A DNA stretch of 34,961 nt from CAYJRR01 sp964372275 [NCBI: uncultured bacterium] (GTDB lineage Bacteria; CAYJRR01): the NCBI GenBank assembly GCA_964372275.1, contig CAYJRR010000001.1, positions 74,270 through 109,230 of the forward strand. The letters run 5' to 3'. Shown here in pieces: positions 15,291 to 24,608 of this stretch. A model generated the notes under the pieces. That model worked only from the letters and a program-made list of their open reading frames with translations. It was not told the DNA's origin and searched no databases. Made by a program: the position numbers and the translations under genes. Within the stretch, counting starts at the first letter, position 1. Each line of letters begins with the position of its first letter.

Positions 15291-17251
15291 GCGTGCGCGC
15301 CGCCGACCCCCTGCATCGTCCGTCGCGCCGTGCCGCATTGGCGATCCTCGCGGTCGGCGCGCTTGCGGTCGGCCTCGCCGCCTGCAAACGAAACCCCTAC
15401 GACGAGCACCTGGGCGTCGTCTCGACCGTTCCCCCGGATGGCGCGATCGCCGTTCCGCCCGACCTCGTGGTGGAGGTGACCTTCGACGATCGACTCGATC
15501 CGGCGTTCGTCGGCACGTCGAAGATCTCGGTCGTCTCCCCCGACGGCCCGGTGACGGGGACGGTCGAGGTGACGGGGAGTGGCCGTATCCTGCGCTTCAC
15601 CGCCTCGCAGCAGGTGAAGCGGCTGGTAACGGTCGACGTGACCGTCCGAAAAGGGATCGCCGGCACCCGCGGCGAGATCCTTGACCGCGACGTCGGCTTC
15701 TCCTTCCGGACGAACGGGAGCGAGCTGCTCCTGAACCGGGACCGGCTGATCGGCCTGGCCGGGACCTCGACCTCGATCTCGGCCACGCTCCTCGGGGACG
15801 CCGGAACGGAACCGGCAACCGCCGTCTCGTGGACCTCCTTCGACCCTTCGGTCGCCTACGTCGACACCTCCTCGCAGACGGCAATGGTTCGCTTCGCCGG
15901 TCCGGGCTACACCACGATACGAGCCGAATCTCAGGGGCTTTCGACGACGATCCCCGCGTCGACGGCGACCGCCACGGCCGGCGGCGTCAGCTTCCTCGTC
16001 ACCGACGCCGCCTGGACCGACGGCACCTTCGATCCCGACCGAGATCTGCTCCACACCTGGGACGTCGACCCGTGCGACGGCAGCGTCCGCGATGGCGGGG
16101 CAGGGCAGTTCGACGGCGCCTCGCGGTTGATCCTCGATCCGCTGTCGGCCGACTCCTCGTTCGGGTGCGCCGGCGGCGGTGTCCCCGTCTTCGGAGCGCC
16201 GTTCGAGGTGATCCCATCCCTGCGGCAGGAGACATCCGGCGCCTGGCTCGGGGTGGTCGACGCGGGGTCGTCGAGCTGCCATCTCCGCCCGATCGGGCGC
16301 GCGTCGATGTATCAGGACGTGACGGTTCCGGCATCGGCGACGTCGGGCCTCACCCTCTCCTGGTCCGACCGCTACGCGCTCGAGCCGGCGGGTTCCACCA
16401 CCGCCGTCCGCGCCAGCGTCCAAAACCTCACCGACGGCGCCCCCGCGGTCGTCGTCTTTTCGATCGCCAGCGCCGGCACGATCGCCGACGGCGGCGGTTT
16501 CTCCCCGCGATCGATCGGCCTCACGGCGCAGGCGCTGGCGGGGAAGACGGCGCGGATCCGGTTCGAAGCGATCGGCGGGGGGTACGAAGGATCGGTCGAC
16601 GAAGGCCGCGCCGGGCTCTACCTCGACGGCTTGAGCCTCGAGCTGTTCGACGCGACCGAGCTGTTCGACGATCCCGGCTGCGAGGTCGACCCCCGGGATC
16701 CCGGCGCGGGCTGGACCGGCGAGTACGTCCGCGTTCCGCGGGAGGCGACCTTCGGTCCGCGTTCGGTCGACGGCCTCCTCGTCTCGCGTTCGGTCTACGC
16801 CCCGTATTCCGACGGCTACTGGCTCCGTTCGCTGGAGACGATCGAGAACGCCGGAGGAACGACGCGCGCGGTGACCGTGCGACTCGAAGGGGAGCTCGGC
16901 AGCGGCGGCTCGGGGCAGTACGCGACCGACGGCGAGATCTTCCTCTCCTTCGACGGCGGTCCGGGGGCCCATCCGAGCGTGGCGATGCTTCCGGGCGCCT
17001 ACGACCGCATCGGTTCGATCGTGGGGGCCGACGGCTGGTCCTCGGAGTACGACCTCTCGCTCGCGCCGGGGGAGGCGCGATCGATCCTCACCTACCAGCT
17101 CTTCGGCGCGTCGACCGACGTCCAGGACCTGGGGTTCCTCGATCAGCTCGCGACGGAGATCCTGGATTCGGTCCGGAACTTGGGGATCGACTCCCCGTAC
17201 GCCGCCGGGATCTCCCCCGAGGAGTGGGCGCAGATCGCCAACGGGCCTTGA
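15287..17251 (+). CDS. Large lipoprotein with bacterial Ig-like N-terminus, tandem paralogue 2 (unknown function)
   Basis: The 654-residue protein starts at GTG 15287, overlapping the previous stop codon. Its signal ends in LAAC (Cys33), a clear lipobox. It matches its neighbour in order: Ig-like domain (VSTVPPDGAIAVPPDLVVEV), a Big_2-like part with VSWTSFDPSVAYVD, SSCHLRPIGRASMYQ, GKTARIRFEAIGGGYEG, and the ending SPYAAGISPEEWAQIANG. The two proteins have clearly diverged, so the duplication is not recent. Coupled translation suggests the two lipoproteins act together, perhaps as a heteromer on the cell surface. No named family is recognised for the middle and C-terminal part. Confidence 0.85.
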   Translation: MSVRAADPLHRPSRRAALAILAVGALAVGLAACKRNPYDEHLGVVSTVPPDGAIAVPPDLVVEVTFDDRLDPAFVGTSKISVVSPDGPVTGTVEVTGSGRILRFTASQQVKRLVTVDVTVRKGIAGTRGEILDRDVGFSFRTNGSELLLNRDRLIGLAGTSTSISATLLGDAGTEPATAVSWTSFDPSVAYVDTSSQTAMVRFAGPGYTTIRAESQGLSTTIPASTATATAGGVSFLVTDAAWTDGTFDPDRDLLHTWDVDPCDGSVRDGGAGQFDGASRLILDPLSADSSFGCAGGGVPVFGAPFEVIPSLRQETSGAWLGVVDAGSSSCHLRPIGRASMYQDVTVPASATSGLTLSWSDRYALEPAGSTTAVRASVQNLTDGAPAVVVFSIASAGTIADGGGFSPRSIGLTAQALAGKTARIRFEAIGGGYEGSVDEGRAGLYLDGLSLELFDATELFDDPGCEVDPRDPGAGWTGEYVRVPREATFGPRSVDGLLVSRSVYAPYSDGYWLRSLETIENAGGTTRAVTVRLEGELGSGGSGQYATDGEIFLSFDGGPGAHPSVAMLPGAYDRIGSIVGADGWSSEYDLSLAPGEARSILTYQLFGASTDVQDLGFLDQLATEILDSVRNLGIDSPYAAGISPEEWAQIANGP

Positions 17252-17311
17252 ACCGTTCGACGGCCCGGCCGCGCGGTAGACGGCGCGGGGGCGCTGTGCT
17301 CGAATCCCGGC

Positions 17312-18382
17312 ATGCCTGCGGACGACCTCCTCGCACAACGATTCCCGGCGAAGCTCCCTTTCCGTTTCCACCTGGTCAAGCCCGACGGCGCCCGTCTCGA
17401 GTCGCAGCCGCGCACCGGTCACGCGCTCGACGCCAGCGAGACGGGGCTGCGCATCCACGTCGAGTCGATGCCGGAAGAGCTGGTGGCCAGGCTGCGCGAC
17501 CCGGCGGCGAACCTGAAGCTCGAGATGTCGATCACCGTCGGCACGACCGAAACGGTGCTGAACGGAACCTGCCGCTGGGCGAAGGACCTGGGGAAGAGCC
17601 CGGGGGGCGCGTGCGTCCTCGGGGTCGAGTACCTCCCGGCCGACCGCGAGCGGGGCGCGGCGCTCGCCAAGACGCTGGAGCGGCGATACGTCCGCCCTCG
17701 CGTCCTGCGCGCCGCCGGGATCGTCGCCCTGATGGTGACGGCCGTCGCGGCCTACGTGCAGTGGACGACCTCGACCGCGCAGGCGGAACGGGTCCGCAAG
17801 GCGCAGGACGAGCTGTCGGCGGCGATGCTCGCGAAACAGGAGCTGGCCAAGCGCCTGACCGCGCTGGAGGAGACCGCCGCCCAGGCGCCGACCGTCGATC
17901 CGACGACGGAGGCCGAGCTGGCCGACCTTCGGGCCAAGCTGGAGGAGGCGCGAAAGGAGGTCGGCGAGCGGTCGGTGACGTTGGCCGAGGCGGTGGAGCC
18001 GGTGCGGCTCGATCCGGTCGGGCACGCGCGCCGCGGGGCGAAGTTCTTCGCCGACGGAAACGTGGCCGCCGCGTTCCAGGAGTATTCGACGGCGGTCAAG
18101 CTCGACCCGAAGCTCGCCGACGCGCACCTCAAGATCGGCCTGATCGACGAGTTCTACGGCCTCAAGGAGGAGGCGGTGCTCGCCTACCAGCGCTACCTCG
18201 AGCTGAAGCCCAACGCGACCGATCTCTACGAAGTGCGGCAACGGATCGACCGGCTACGGCGCGAGACCGGCGGCCGCCCGGAGATCGCGAAGCCGGTCGG
18301 GCTGCCCGACGCCAAGGCGGAGATCCCGCTCGCGCCGCCTCCCGGGAAGCGGCCCGCCACCGATCGCGATCCGGACCTCTAG
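17312..18382 (+). CDS. PilZ-like, single-pass membrane protein with coiled coil and TPRs
   Basis: The 356-residue protein has four parts. Residues about 8-125 resemble PilZ, with the DASETG signature at 40-45. The c-di-GMP-binding RxxxR is replaced by RFPAK (10-14), so binding is uncertain. A membrane helix lies at about 131-151 (AGIVALMVTAVAAYVQW). A charged heptad-like coiled coil follows at about 155-230. TPR-like repeats at about 245-320 (AFQEYSTAVKLDPKLADAHLKIG and the following copy) end the fold, then a Pro/Lys-rich tail. The PilZ domain would be cytoplasmic and the TPR part outside. It lies between the tandem lipoproteins and sppA on the same strand, 13 bases before sppA, and may scaffold envelope proteins. 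Confidence 0.78.
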   Translation: MPADDLLAQRFPAKLPFRFHLVKPDGARLESQPRTGHALDASETGLRIHVESMPEELVARLRDPAANLKLEMSITVGTTETVLNGTCRWAKDLGKSPGGACVLGVEYLPADRERGAALAKTLERRYVRPRVLRAAGIVALMVTAVAAYVQWTTSTAQAERVRKAQDELSAAMLAKQELAKRLTALEETAAQAPTVDPTTEAELADLRAKLEEARKEVGERSVTLAEAVEPVRLDPVGHARRGAKFFADGNVAAAFQEYSTAVKLDPKLADAHLKIGLIDEFYGLKEEAVLAYQRYLELKPNATDLYEVRQRIDRLRRETGGRPEIAKPVGLPDAKAEIPLAPPPGKRPATDRDPDL

Positions 18383-18395
18383 GAGCCGACCGAGC

Positions 18396-20162
18396 ATGGT
18401 CGCCGCTGGCCCGTCGCCGCCGAGTCCCGCCTCCGCCCCGCGCCGCCGCGCCGGGTGGATCGCGGTCCTGATCGTCGCGGCGGTGGGGATCTTCGTCGGG
18501 GTCCCGCTCCTGTTCTGCGTCTACCTCGCCGCCACCGCGCCGACGGTCGAGCGGGGAACGGTGATCTCGGTGCGGATCGACGGCGAGATCGCCGAGGGCC
18601 CCTCCACCGATCCGCTGGCGAAGCTCGCCGCGGCCGCCCGGCCGCTGTCTCTCCACGACCTGAGACGGCTGGTCCGCCTGTCGAAGGACGACGCGCGCGT
18701 CGCCGGGCTCCTGCTCGAGATCGGTCCGATCGAGAGCTCGTTCGGCGTGCTGGAGGAGGTGCAGGAGCTCGTCGCGGAGTTCAAGACCGGCGGGAAGCCG
18801 GTGGCCGCCTTCCTCTACGGCGATTTCATCGAGGAGAAGCCATACCTGGTCGCGACCAGCGCCGACCGCATCGTCGCCAACCCCGAGGCCGGCTTCCTCC
18901 TCAACGGACTGACCGGCGAGGTCGCCTTCTGGCGCGGAACGCTGGAGAAGCTCCGCATCGAGCCGCAGTTCATCCTCTACAAGGAGTACAAGAGCGCCGG
19001 CGAGCCGTTCTCGCGCAAGGAGATGTCGCCGGCGTTCCGGGAGTGGTTGACCTCGGTGCTGACCGAATACCACCACCGCTTCCTCGACACCGTCGCCTCG
19101 CGCCGCGGGATCGACCGGGAACGGCTCGCCCGGCTCTTGGAGGAGGGGGGCCAGACGGCGAAGGAGGCGGCCGACGCGAAGCTGCTCGACGGCACCGGCT
19201 ACCTCGACGAGGTGATCGATTCTCTCCGGACAGGCAGCCCCGGAACGGAGCGGCGCGTGATCACCGGGCAGCGCTACCTCGCTTCCAAGCGCGCCGTCGT
19301 CCCGCGCGGGAAGAAGGTGGCGGTCGTCTACGCCACCGGCCCGATCAGTTCGGCCCCCGGTTCGCAATCGCTGTTCGGCGGGAGCGGGATCTCGGGACCC
19401 GACCTGGCGGAAGCGATCCACGACGCCGCGGAGGACGCGTCGATCGAGGCGATCGTCATGCGGGTGGAGAGCCCCGGCGGCTCGGCCGTCGGATCGGACT
19501 TCATCCGGCGGGAGATCGAGCGGGCGAAGGCCAAGAAGCCCTTCGTGGTCTCGATGAGCGGCGTCGCCGGCTCCGGGGGCTACTGGATCTCGATGGACGC
19601 CGACGCCATCGTCGCCCAGCCGTCGACGCTCACCGGATCGATCGGTGTGGTCTTTGGCAAGTTCAACCTGCGGGGCTTCTACGAGTGGATCGGGGCGAAC
19701 GTCGACGGGGTGAAGGTCGGCCAGAACGCCGACCTCTTCTCGCCGGTCCATTCGCTGGACTCGCACCAGCTCGCGCTGATGAACGAGTGGATGACCGCCG
19801 TCTACGAGAGCTTCGTCGACCACGTCGCGAAGTCCCGCGGAATGAGCTTCGACGAGGCGGAAAAAGTGGCGCACGGCCGGGTCTGGACCGGCAGCCAGGC
19901 GAAGGAGCGCAAGCTCGTCGACGAGCTGGGGGGCTTCGCCACCGCCTTGTCGATCGCGAAGCAGAAGGCCGGGATCCCGGAGTCGGCGGAGGTCTCGCTG
20001 GTCGTCTTCCCCAAGGAGAAGCCGTTCCTCGAGGCGCTGCTGGAGGGGATGGGCGGGGCGAGCGCGGCGGTCCCCGAGATCGAGGCGCTGCTCGACGGCG
20101 TCGAGCGCGATCTCTCCACGCCCAAGGTCTTCGCCGTGATGCCGACCGTGGAGGTCCGTTGA
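18396..20162 (+). CDS. sppA: Signal peptide peptidase SppA, long type
   Basis: The 588-residue protein is membrane-anchored by a helix at about 20-46 and carries two tandem ClpP-like halves, as in the 67-kDa E. coli type. The general-base Lys199 is in [18 protein letters not shown] and the nucleophile Ser393 in [13 protein letters not shown], giving a Ser/Lys dyad split between the halves. It degrades leftover signal peptides in the membrane. The TGA at 20160-20162 overlaps the ATG of glyA by one base, an unusual partner for a protease, so the two are likely translated together. Upstream genes encode lipoproteins whose cleaved signal peptides would be suitable substrates, though this link is only inference. 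Confidence 0.93.
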   Translation: MVAAGPSPPSPASAPRRRAGWIAVLIVAAVGIFVGVPLLFCVYLAATAPTVERGTVISVRIDGEIAEGPSTDPLAKLAAAARPLSLHDLRRLVRLSKDDARVAGLLLEIGPIESSFGVLEEVQELVAEFKTGGKPVAAFLYGDFIEEKPYLVATSADRIVANPEAGFLLNGLTGEVAFWRGTLEKLRIEPQFILYKEYKSAGEPFSRKEMSPAFREWLTSVLTEYHHRFLDTVASRRGIDRERLARLLEEGGQTAKEAADAKLLDGTGYLDEVIDSLRTGSPGTERRVITGQRYLASKRAVVPRGKKVAVVYATGPISSAPGSQSLFGGSGISGPDLAEAIHDAAEDASIEAIVMRVESPGGSAVGSDFIRREIERAKAKKPFVVSMSGVAGSGGYWISMDADAIVAQPSTLTGSIGVVFGKFNLRGFYEWIGANVDGVKVGQNADLFSPVHSLDSHQLALMNEWMTAVYESFVDHVAKSRGMSFDEAEKVAHGRVWTGSQAKERKLVDELGGFATALSIAKQKAGIPESAEVSLVVFPKEKPFLEALLEGMGGASAAVPEIEALLDGVERDLSTPKVFAVMPTVEVR

Positions 20163-21436
20163 TGCCGAGCGCCGCGCCGCCTTCGCCGATGAACCCGCTG
20201 GAGCGGGCCGACCCCGCGGTCCACGACGCGATCCGCCGCGAGACGAAGCGGCAGCGCGAACACCTGGAGCTGATCGCGTCGGAGAACTTCGTCTCCCCGG
20301 CAGTGCTTTCGGCGTTGGGCTCGGCCCTCACCAACAAGTACGCCGAGGGGCTCCCCGGAAAGCGCTACTACGGCGGCTGCGAATACGTCGACCAGGTGGA
20401 GCAGCTGGCGATCGACCGCGCCAAGAAGCTGTTCCAGGCCGACGGCGCCAACGTCCAGCCCCACTCCGGCGCGTCGGCGAACCTCGCCGCCTACTTCGCC
20501 CTGGGCTTGAGCCCCGGCGACACGATCCTGGGGATGAACCTGTCGCACGGCGGCCACCTGACCCACGGTTCGCCCGCCAACTTCAGCGGGCGGCTCTTCA
20601 AGGTGGTCGCCTACGGCGTCGACGAGAAGACGGGGACGATCGACTACGACCAAGTGCGGCGGCTTGCCGCCGAACATCGGCCCAGGCTGATCGTCGCCGG
20701 CTTCTCCGCCTATCCCCGGACGCTCGACTTCGCCGCCTTCCGCCGGATCGCCGACGAGGTCGGAGCCAAGCTGTTCGCCGACATCGCCCACGTGGCGGGT
20801 CTGGTCGCCACCGGCCACTACCCGACGCCGGTCCCGCATTGCGAGATCGTCTCGACCACCACCCACAAGACGCTGCGCGGTCCACGCGGAGGGCTGCTCC
20901 TCGCCCGCGCCGACCACGAGAAGGCGATGAACAGCCAGGTCTTCCCCGGGTTCCAGGGCGGACCGCTGGAACACGTGATCGCCGCCAAGGCGGTGGCGTT
21001 CGGGGAGGCGCTGCAGCCGTCGTTCCGCGACTACTCCGCGCGGGTGATCGCCAACGCCCGCGCGCTCGCCGACTCCCTTCTCTCCAAGGGGTTCACGCTC
21101 GTCTCGGGCGGCACCGACAACCACCTGATGCTGGTCGACCTCACGCCGACCGGGATCTCGGGGAAGGATGCCGAGGCGGCGCTGGGCCTGGCCCACATCA
21201 CCGTGAACAAGAACACCGTCCCCGGCGAGACCCGCTCTCCGTTCGTCACCTCCGGCCTGCGCCTGGGATCGCCGGCGATGACCACCCGTGGCCTCGGGGA
21301 GACGGAGTTCCGCAAGATCGGGGAGTGGATCGCCGACATCCTGAGCGACATCGCCGACACCGCGCGCGCGAACCGGGTGCGGGAAGAGGTGCTGGCCCTC
21401 TGCGCGAAGTTTCCGCTCTACCCGGAGCTCGGGTAG
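20162..21436 (+). CDS. glyA: Serine hydroxymethyltransferase
   Basis: The 424-residue PLP enzyme interconverts serine and glycine with tetrahydrofolate. Typical marks are [41 protein letters not shown], the Schiff-base Lys236 in [13 protein letters not shown], and [15 protein letters not shown] near the end. About ten extra residues precede the family core ([10 protein letters not shown]), and an in-frame ATG at 20189 would also serve as start; the TGATG overlap with sppA favours 20162. In related genomes glyA usually lies directly after rpiB. Confidence 0.96.
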   Translation: MPSAAPPSPMNPLERADPAVHDAIRRETKRQREHLELIASENFVSPAVLSALGSALTNKYAEGLPGKRYYGGCEYVDQVEQLAIDRAKKLFQADGANVQPHSGASANLAAYFALGLSPGDTILGMNLSHGGHLTHGSPANFSGRLFKVVAYGVDEKTGTIDYDQVRRLAAEHRPRLIVAGFSAYPRTLDFAAFRRIADEVGAKLFADIAHVAGLVATGHYPTPVPHCEIVSTTTHKTLRGPRGGLLLARADHEKAMNSQVFPGFQGGPLEHVIAAKAVAFGEALQPSFRDYSARVIANARALADSLLSKGFTLVSGGTDNHLMLVDLTPTGISGKDAEAALGLAHITVNKNTVPGETRSPFVTSGLRLGSPAMTTRGLGETEFRKIGEWIADILSDIADTARANRVREEVLALCAKFPLYPELG

Positions 21437-21532
21437 CCGCGCGTCCGCCCGCGGGACGTAGAAGAGGTGGCCGCACGATCGCGGCGACGCGTCGGCCCGT
21501 GACCCGACGCTCTGTCGCGCGTTTCATGGGTG

Positions 21533-21946
21533 ATGGGTCGTCACAACGGAGCACGGCGGGTCCTCCCCGCCGGCCGTCTGCTCTCGATCGTCATTCTTCT
21601 CCCTTCCGGTGCCGCGTCGGCGGGAAGCCCGGACCGGAGCGCGCTGGACGAGGCCGTTCGCGCAGAACAGTCGCGGATCCAGGACTGCTACGAGTCGGCG
21701 CTCGAGCGGAAGCCGCTCCTCTCCGGAAAGATCGTCATCACCTTCCGCGTCGATCCCAAGGGTTCCACGACCGAATCGCAGGTCAAGAGCAGCACGCTGA
21801 GGGACAAGACGATGGAGGAGTGCATCCGTCGAATCTTCGAGAGCGTCTCGCTGCCGGCAATCGAATGCCTGGAGGACGCGCCGAACGACTGCCTCCGGAC
21901 GTTTCATTACCCGTTGACGTTCACGCCTCTGCGACCCGCACCGTAG
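21533..21946 (+). CDS. Secreted AgmX/PglI C-terminal-domain-like protein
   Basis: The 137-residue protein has a signal peptide (LLSIVILLPSGAASA-G). The mature part reads QSRIQDCYESALERKPLLSGKIVITFRVDPKG, then a strand and MEECIRRIFESVSLP. This is the pattern of the AgmX/PglI-type TonB-C-like domain abundant in myxobacteria, with its paired cysteines (in DCYE and EECI, plus ECLEDAPNDC). In myxobacteria such domains occur in gliding-related proteins, but a stand-alone copy may only bind envelope partners. Start ATG 21533 is chosen over the adjoining GTG. The gene converges with the ABC ATPase gene, nine bases apart. Confidence 0.75.
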   Translation: MGRHNGARRVLPAGRLLSIVILLPSGAASAGSPDRSALDEAVRAEQSRIQDCYESALERKPLLSGKIVITFRVDPKGSTTESQVKSSTLRDKTMEECIRRIFESVSLPAIECLEDAPNDCLRTFHYPLTFTPLRPAP

Positions 21947-21955
21947 ACCGGTCTC

Positions 21956-22771
21956 TCACGGCGCGTCCGGCGTCGTCGACTCCTCCAGCTCCCGGAGCTC
22001 GAGCACCGTGGTGCGGTCGACCTCGGCCTTCAGCGTGTCGCGCAGCTCCTGCGTGAGTTGGCGGACGGCGGGCCAGTCGGGGAAGCGGGGGCGGGGGAGC
22101 GGGACGCGAACCTCGCGGACGATTCGGCCGGGGCGCGCCCCGAACGCGAAGATCCGGTCGGCGAGGAGGACGGCCGCCTTCAGGTGATGGGAGACGAAGA
22201 CGACCGTCTGCCGGTCCTGCATCCACATCGCCTCCACTTCCCGCTCCAGCAGCTCCCGGGTGCGCAGGTCGAGCGATGCGAACGGTTCGTCCATTAGGAG
22301 CACCGCCGGCTCGAGCACCAGCGCCCTCGCCAACGCGATCCGCTGGCGCATCCCTCCCGACAGCTCGTGCACCAGCGCGTCGCCGTAGCGCGAGAGCTGC
22401 ACGGCGCGGAGGACGTTCTCCACCCGCTCCCGCCGCTCTTCGCGATTGACCCCCTGGATGCGGAGCCCGTATTCGACGTTGGCCCAGACGGTGAGCCAGG
22501 GGAAGAGCGCCGCCTCCTGGAAGATGACGGTGCGGTCCGGGCCGGGTCCCTGGACGACGCGGCCGTCGACGCGGATTTCGCCGCCGTCCGGCGACTCGAG
22601 GCCGGCGATCAGGTTGAGGAGTGTCGTCTTTCCGCATCCGCTCGGTCCCACCAGCGCACCGAATTCGCCGGCCTCGAGCGAGAGGGAGACGTCGCGGAGC
22701 GCCACCGACTCCCCCGAGCGGGAGAGGAAGCGCTTGTGGATCCGACGGACCTCGACGTCGACGCCCCGCAT
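21956..22771 (-). CDS. ABC transporter ATP-binding protein, SsuB/TauB/NrtD type
   Basis: The protein of about 271 residues energises uptake at the inner membrane. Walker A is GPSGCGKTT (Lys48), Q-loop VIFQEAALFPWLTV, signature LSGGMRQR, Walker B VLLMDEPFASLD and H-loop VSHH. FPWLTVWANVEYGL is typical of the nitrate/sulfonate/taurine group. ATG 22771 fits the family start (VDVEVRRIHKRF); ATG 22795 in the same frame is also possible, and a TTG at 22846 would overlap the divergent gene. Its substrate-binding and permease partners are transcribed divergently from 22822. Confidence 0.9.
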   Translation of the reverse strand: MRGVDVEVRRIHKRFLSRSGESVALRDVSLSLEAGEFGALVGPSGCGKTTLLNLIAGLESPDGGEIRVDGRVVQGPGPDRTVIFQEAALFPWLTVWANVEYGLRIQGVNREERRERVENVLRAVQLSRYGDALVHELSGGMRQRIALARALVLEPAVLLMDEPFASLDLRTRELLEREVEAMWMQDRQTVVFVSHHLKAAVLLADRIFAFGARPGRIVREVRVPLPRPRFPDWPAVRQLTQELRDTLKAEVDRTTVLELRELEESTTPDAP

Positions 22772-22821
22772 TGCGATCGGACGCCGGAGCCCCATCCGAA
22801 CACCGGCACCGTCGGAGGAAG

Positions 22822-23832
22822 ATGGGATCCGGGCAGGCATCTTCAACGCCGATTCGTGCGCCCTTCCGGGCGCTCGCCCTGCTCCTCCTCGCCGGCTGCG
22901 CCCGGGAGGCGCGCGACGAGATGCGGATCGGCTTCCTTCCCAACCTCACGCACGCCGTACCGCTGGTCGGGGAGGCGCGCCGGTCCTACACCAGCCCGGA
23001 GGGACGCGCGGTCCGACTGGTGCCGTTCCACGCCGGCACGAGCGCGGTGGAGGCGATGCTGGCGGGGAACATCGACCTCACCTACGGTGGACCGGGGCCG
23101 GCGATCAACGCCTTCGTCCGGACGAAGGGCCGGGTGCGCATCCTGGCCGGGGGCGCCGGCCGGGGCGCGGGGCTGGTGATCCGGGCGAATCTCCCGATCG
23201 ACGACGCCGCCGACCTCGCCGGGCTCCGACTCGCCGTGCCCCAGATCGGCAATACCCAGGACATCGCGCTGCGCGAGTATCTCTGGCAGAACGGGCTCGC
23301 ACCGCGCGACGGCGGCGGCGACGTCGTCGTGTTGCCGCTCCCCAACAGCGAGATCCTGTCGACGATGCGCGCCGGGGAGATCGACGGCGCCTGGGTTCCG
23401 GAACCGTGGGCGCAGCGGCTGGTGGAGGAGGCCAGCGGACGCCTGTTTCTCGACGAACGGCGCCTCTGGCCGGACGGCCGGTTCCCCACCACGCTCCTGA
23501 TCGGCTCGGACGAGGCGATCGTCCGCCACCCGCGCGAGGTCGCCGCGGCCGTCGCCGCCAACCGGCGGATCGTCGCCTGGATCCGTGCGCATCCGTCCGA
23601 CGCCAAGTCCCTCGTCAACCGGCAGCTGGAGCGGTACCTGGGGAAGCCGCTCCGGACCGGTACCCTCGACGCCTCCTGGAAGCGACTGGCGTTCGTCGAC
23701 GACCCGATGCCCGACGCGCTGGCCGTCACCGCGCGGATGGCCCGCCGGATCGGATACCTGCCGCGGGCCGACGTGTCGGGGATCGTCGTCCCTCCCGGCG
23801 AGCTCGAGTCGATCCGGACGGCGCCGCCATGA
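22822..23832 (+). CDS. ABC transporter substrate-binding lipoprotein, SsuA/NrtA-like
   Basis: The 336-residue protein has a signal ending LLLAGC (Cys26), so it is a lipoprotein. The fold follows the NMT1/SsuA group: MRIGFLPNLTHAVPLVG, AMLAGNIDLTYGGPGPAINAFV, RILAGGAGRGAGLVIRAN, DLAGLRLAVPQIGNTQDIALREYL and GAWVPEPWAQRLVEE. Members bind nitrate, sulfonates, taurine, thiamin precursors or similar anions; the ligand cannot be told from sequence. GGAGG lies three bases before the ATG. The permease gene overlaps the stop codon by four bases (ATGA). The ATPase lies divergently, so a short shared region of about 50 bases must drive both. Confidence 0.88.
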   Translation: MGSGQASSTPIRAPFRALALLLLAGCAREARDEMRIGFLPNLTHAVPLVGEARRSYTSPEGRAVRLVPFHAGTSAVEAMLAGNIDLTYGGPGPAINAFVRTKGRVRILAGGAGRGAGLVIRANLPIDDAADLAGLRLAVPQIGNTQDIALREYLWQNGLAPRDGGGDVVVLPLPNSEILSTMRAGEIDGAWVPEPWAQRLVEEASGRLFLDERRLWPDGRFPTTLLIGSDEAIVRHPREVAAAVAANRRIVAWIRAHPSDAKSLVNRQLERYLGKPLRTGTLDASWKRLAFVDDPMPDALAVTARMARRIGYLPRADVSGIVVPPGELESIRTAPP

Positions 23833-24605
23833 ACGACGGCCGGCCCTCCGACGGACGCTTCGCGGTCCTGTTCCTCGGAGCGATCGCCGTCGCATGGCAG
23901 GCGCTGGCGATGATGAAGCTCTGGGATCCGCTGCTCCTCCCTTCGCCGTGGGAGGTGACGAAGGCGATCGGCGCCACGATCGCAAACGGCCGCCTGCCGA
24001 TCGCCGTCGGCATCTCTCTCAAGCGGCTGGCGCTCGGGTACGCCGTCTCCTTCGTCGCCGGGATCGCGCTGGGAACGGGGTTGGCGCGCAGCGAATCGAT
24101 GCGCGCGACGCTCGGCTACGTGCTGCTGGGGCTCCAGGCGCTGCCATCGATCTGCTGGCTCCCCCTGGCGCTGCTGTGGTTCGGTCTCTCCGAAGCGGCG
24201 ATCTTCTTCGTCGTCTTCATGGGATCGGTGCTGTCGATCGCCACCTCGGCCGACAGCGGGGTGCGCAACCTGCCGCCGCTCTACGTGCGCGCGGCCCGGT
24301 CGATGGGGGCCAAGGGGCTGGCGCTCTACCGGACCGTCGTCTTTCCCGCCGCCCTCCCCCAGATCGTCACCGGCGCGAAGCTCGGCTGGTCGTTCGCGTG
24401 GCGTTCGCTGATGGCCGCCGAGCTCCTCTACGTCAACGGGGGACTGGGACAGATGCTGGCGATGGGGCGTGAGCTCCACGACATGGCGCTGGTGATGGCG
24501 GTGATGGTGGTGATCGTCGGCTTGGGGCTCGCGGTCGAGCGCCTGCTCTTCGGGCGCGTGGAGGACGCGTTGCGCATTCGATGGGGACTCTCGGCGGCGC
24601 GGTAG
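23829..24605 (+). CDS. ABC transporter permease, SsuC/TauC type
   Basis: The 258-residue BPD_transp_1 protein has about six membrane helices (near residues 11-31, 64-84, 96-116, 120-140, 184-204, 223-243). The EAA-type loop, AARSMGAKGLALYRTVVFPAALPQIVTGAKLG in shortened form AARSMGAKG...FPAALPQI, contacts the ATPase. It works with the preceding lipoprotein and the divergent ATPase. The gene converges with mltA, three bases apart, so no terminator fits between them. Confidence 0.9.
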   Translation: MNDGRPSDGRFAVLFLGAIAVAWQALAMMKLWDPLLLPSPWEVTKAIGATIANGRLPIAVGISLKRLALGYAVSFVAGIALGTGLARSESMRATLGYVLLGLQALPSICWLPLALLWFGLSEAAIFFVVFMGSVLSIATSADSGVRNLPPLYVRAARSMGAKGLALYRTVVFPAALPQIVTGAKLGWSFAWRSLMAAELLYVNGGLGQMLAMGRELHDMALVMAVMVVIVGLGLAVERLLFGRVEDALRIRWGLSAAR

Positions 24606-24608
24606 CGG

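Noticed and set aside
12843-15338. 831-residue open frame on the minus strand
   Set aside because: It runs opposite rpiB and the first tandem lipoprotein and crosses the intergenic palindrome; its composition is that of GC shadow frames.
15239-18241. 1000-residue open frame on the minus strand
   Set aside because: It is a shadow of the tandem lipoprotein and PilZ-like genes caused by high GC; its translation is Arg/Asp/Val-rich without domains.
18455-20161. Upstream extension of glyA through sppA
   Set aside because: The upstream residues are Arg/Gly-rich frame-shadow sequence of sppA. The family core begins near the ATG at 20162.
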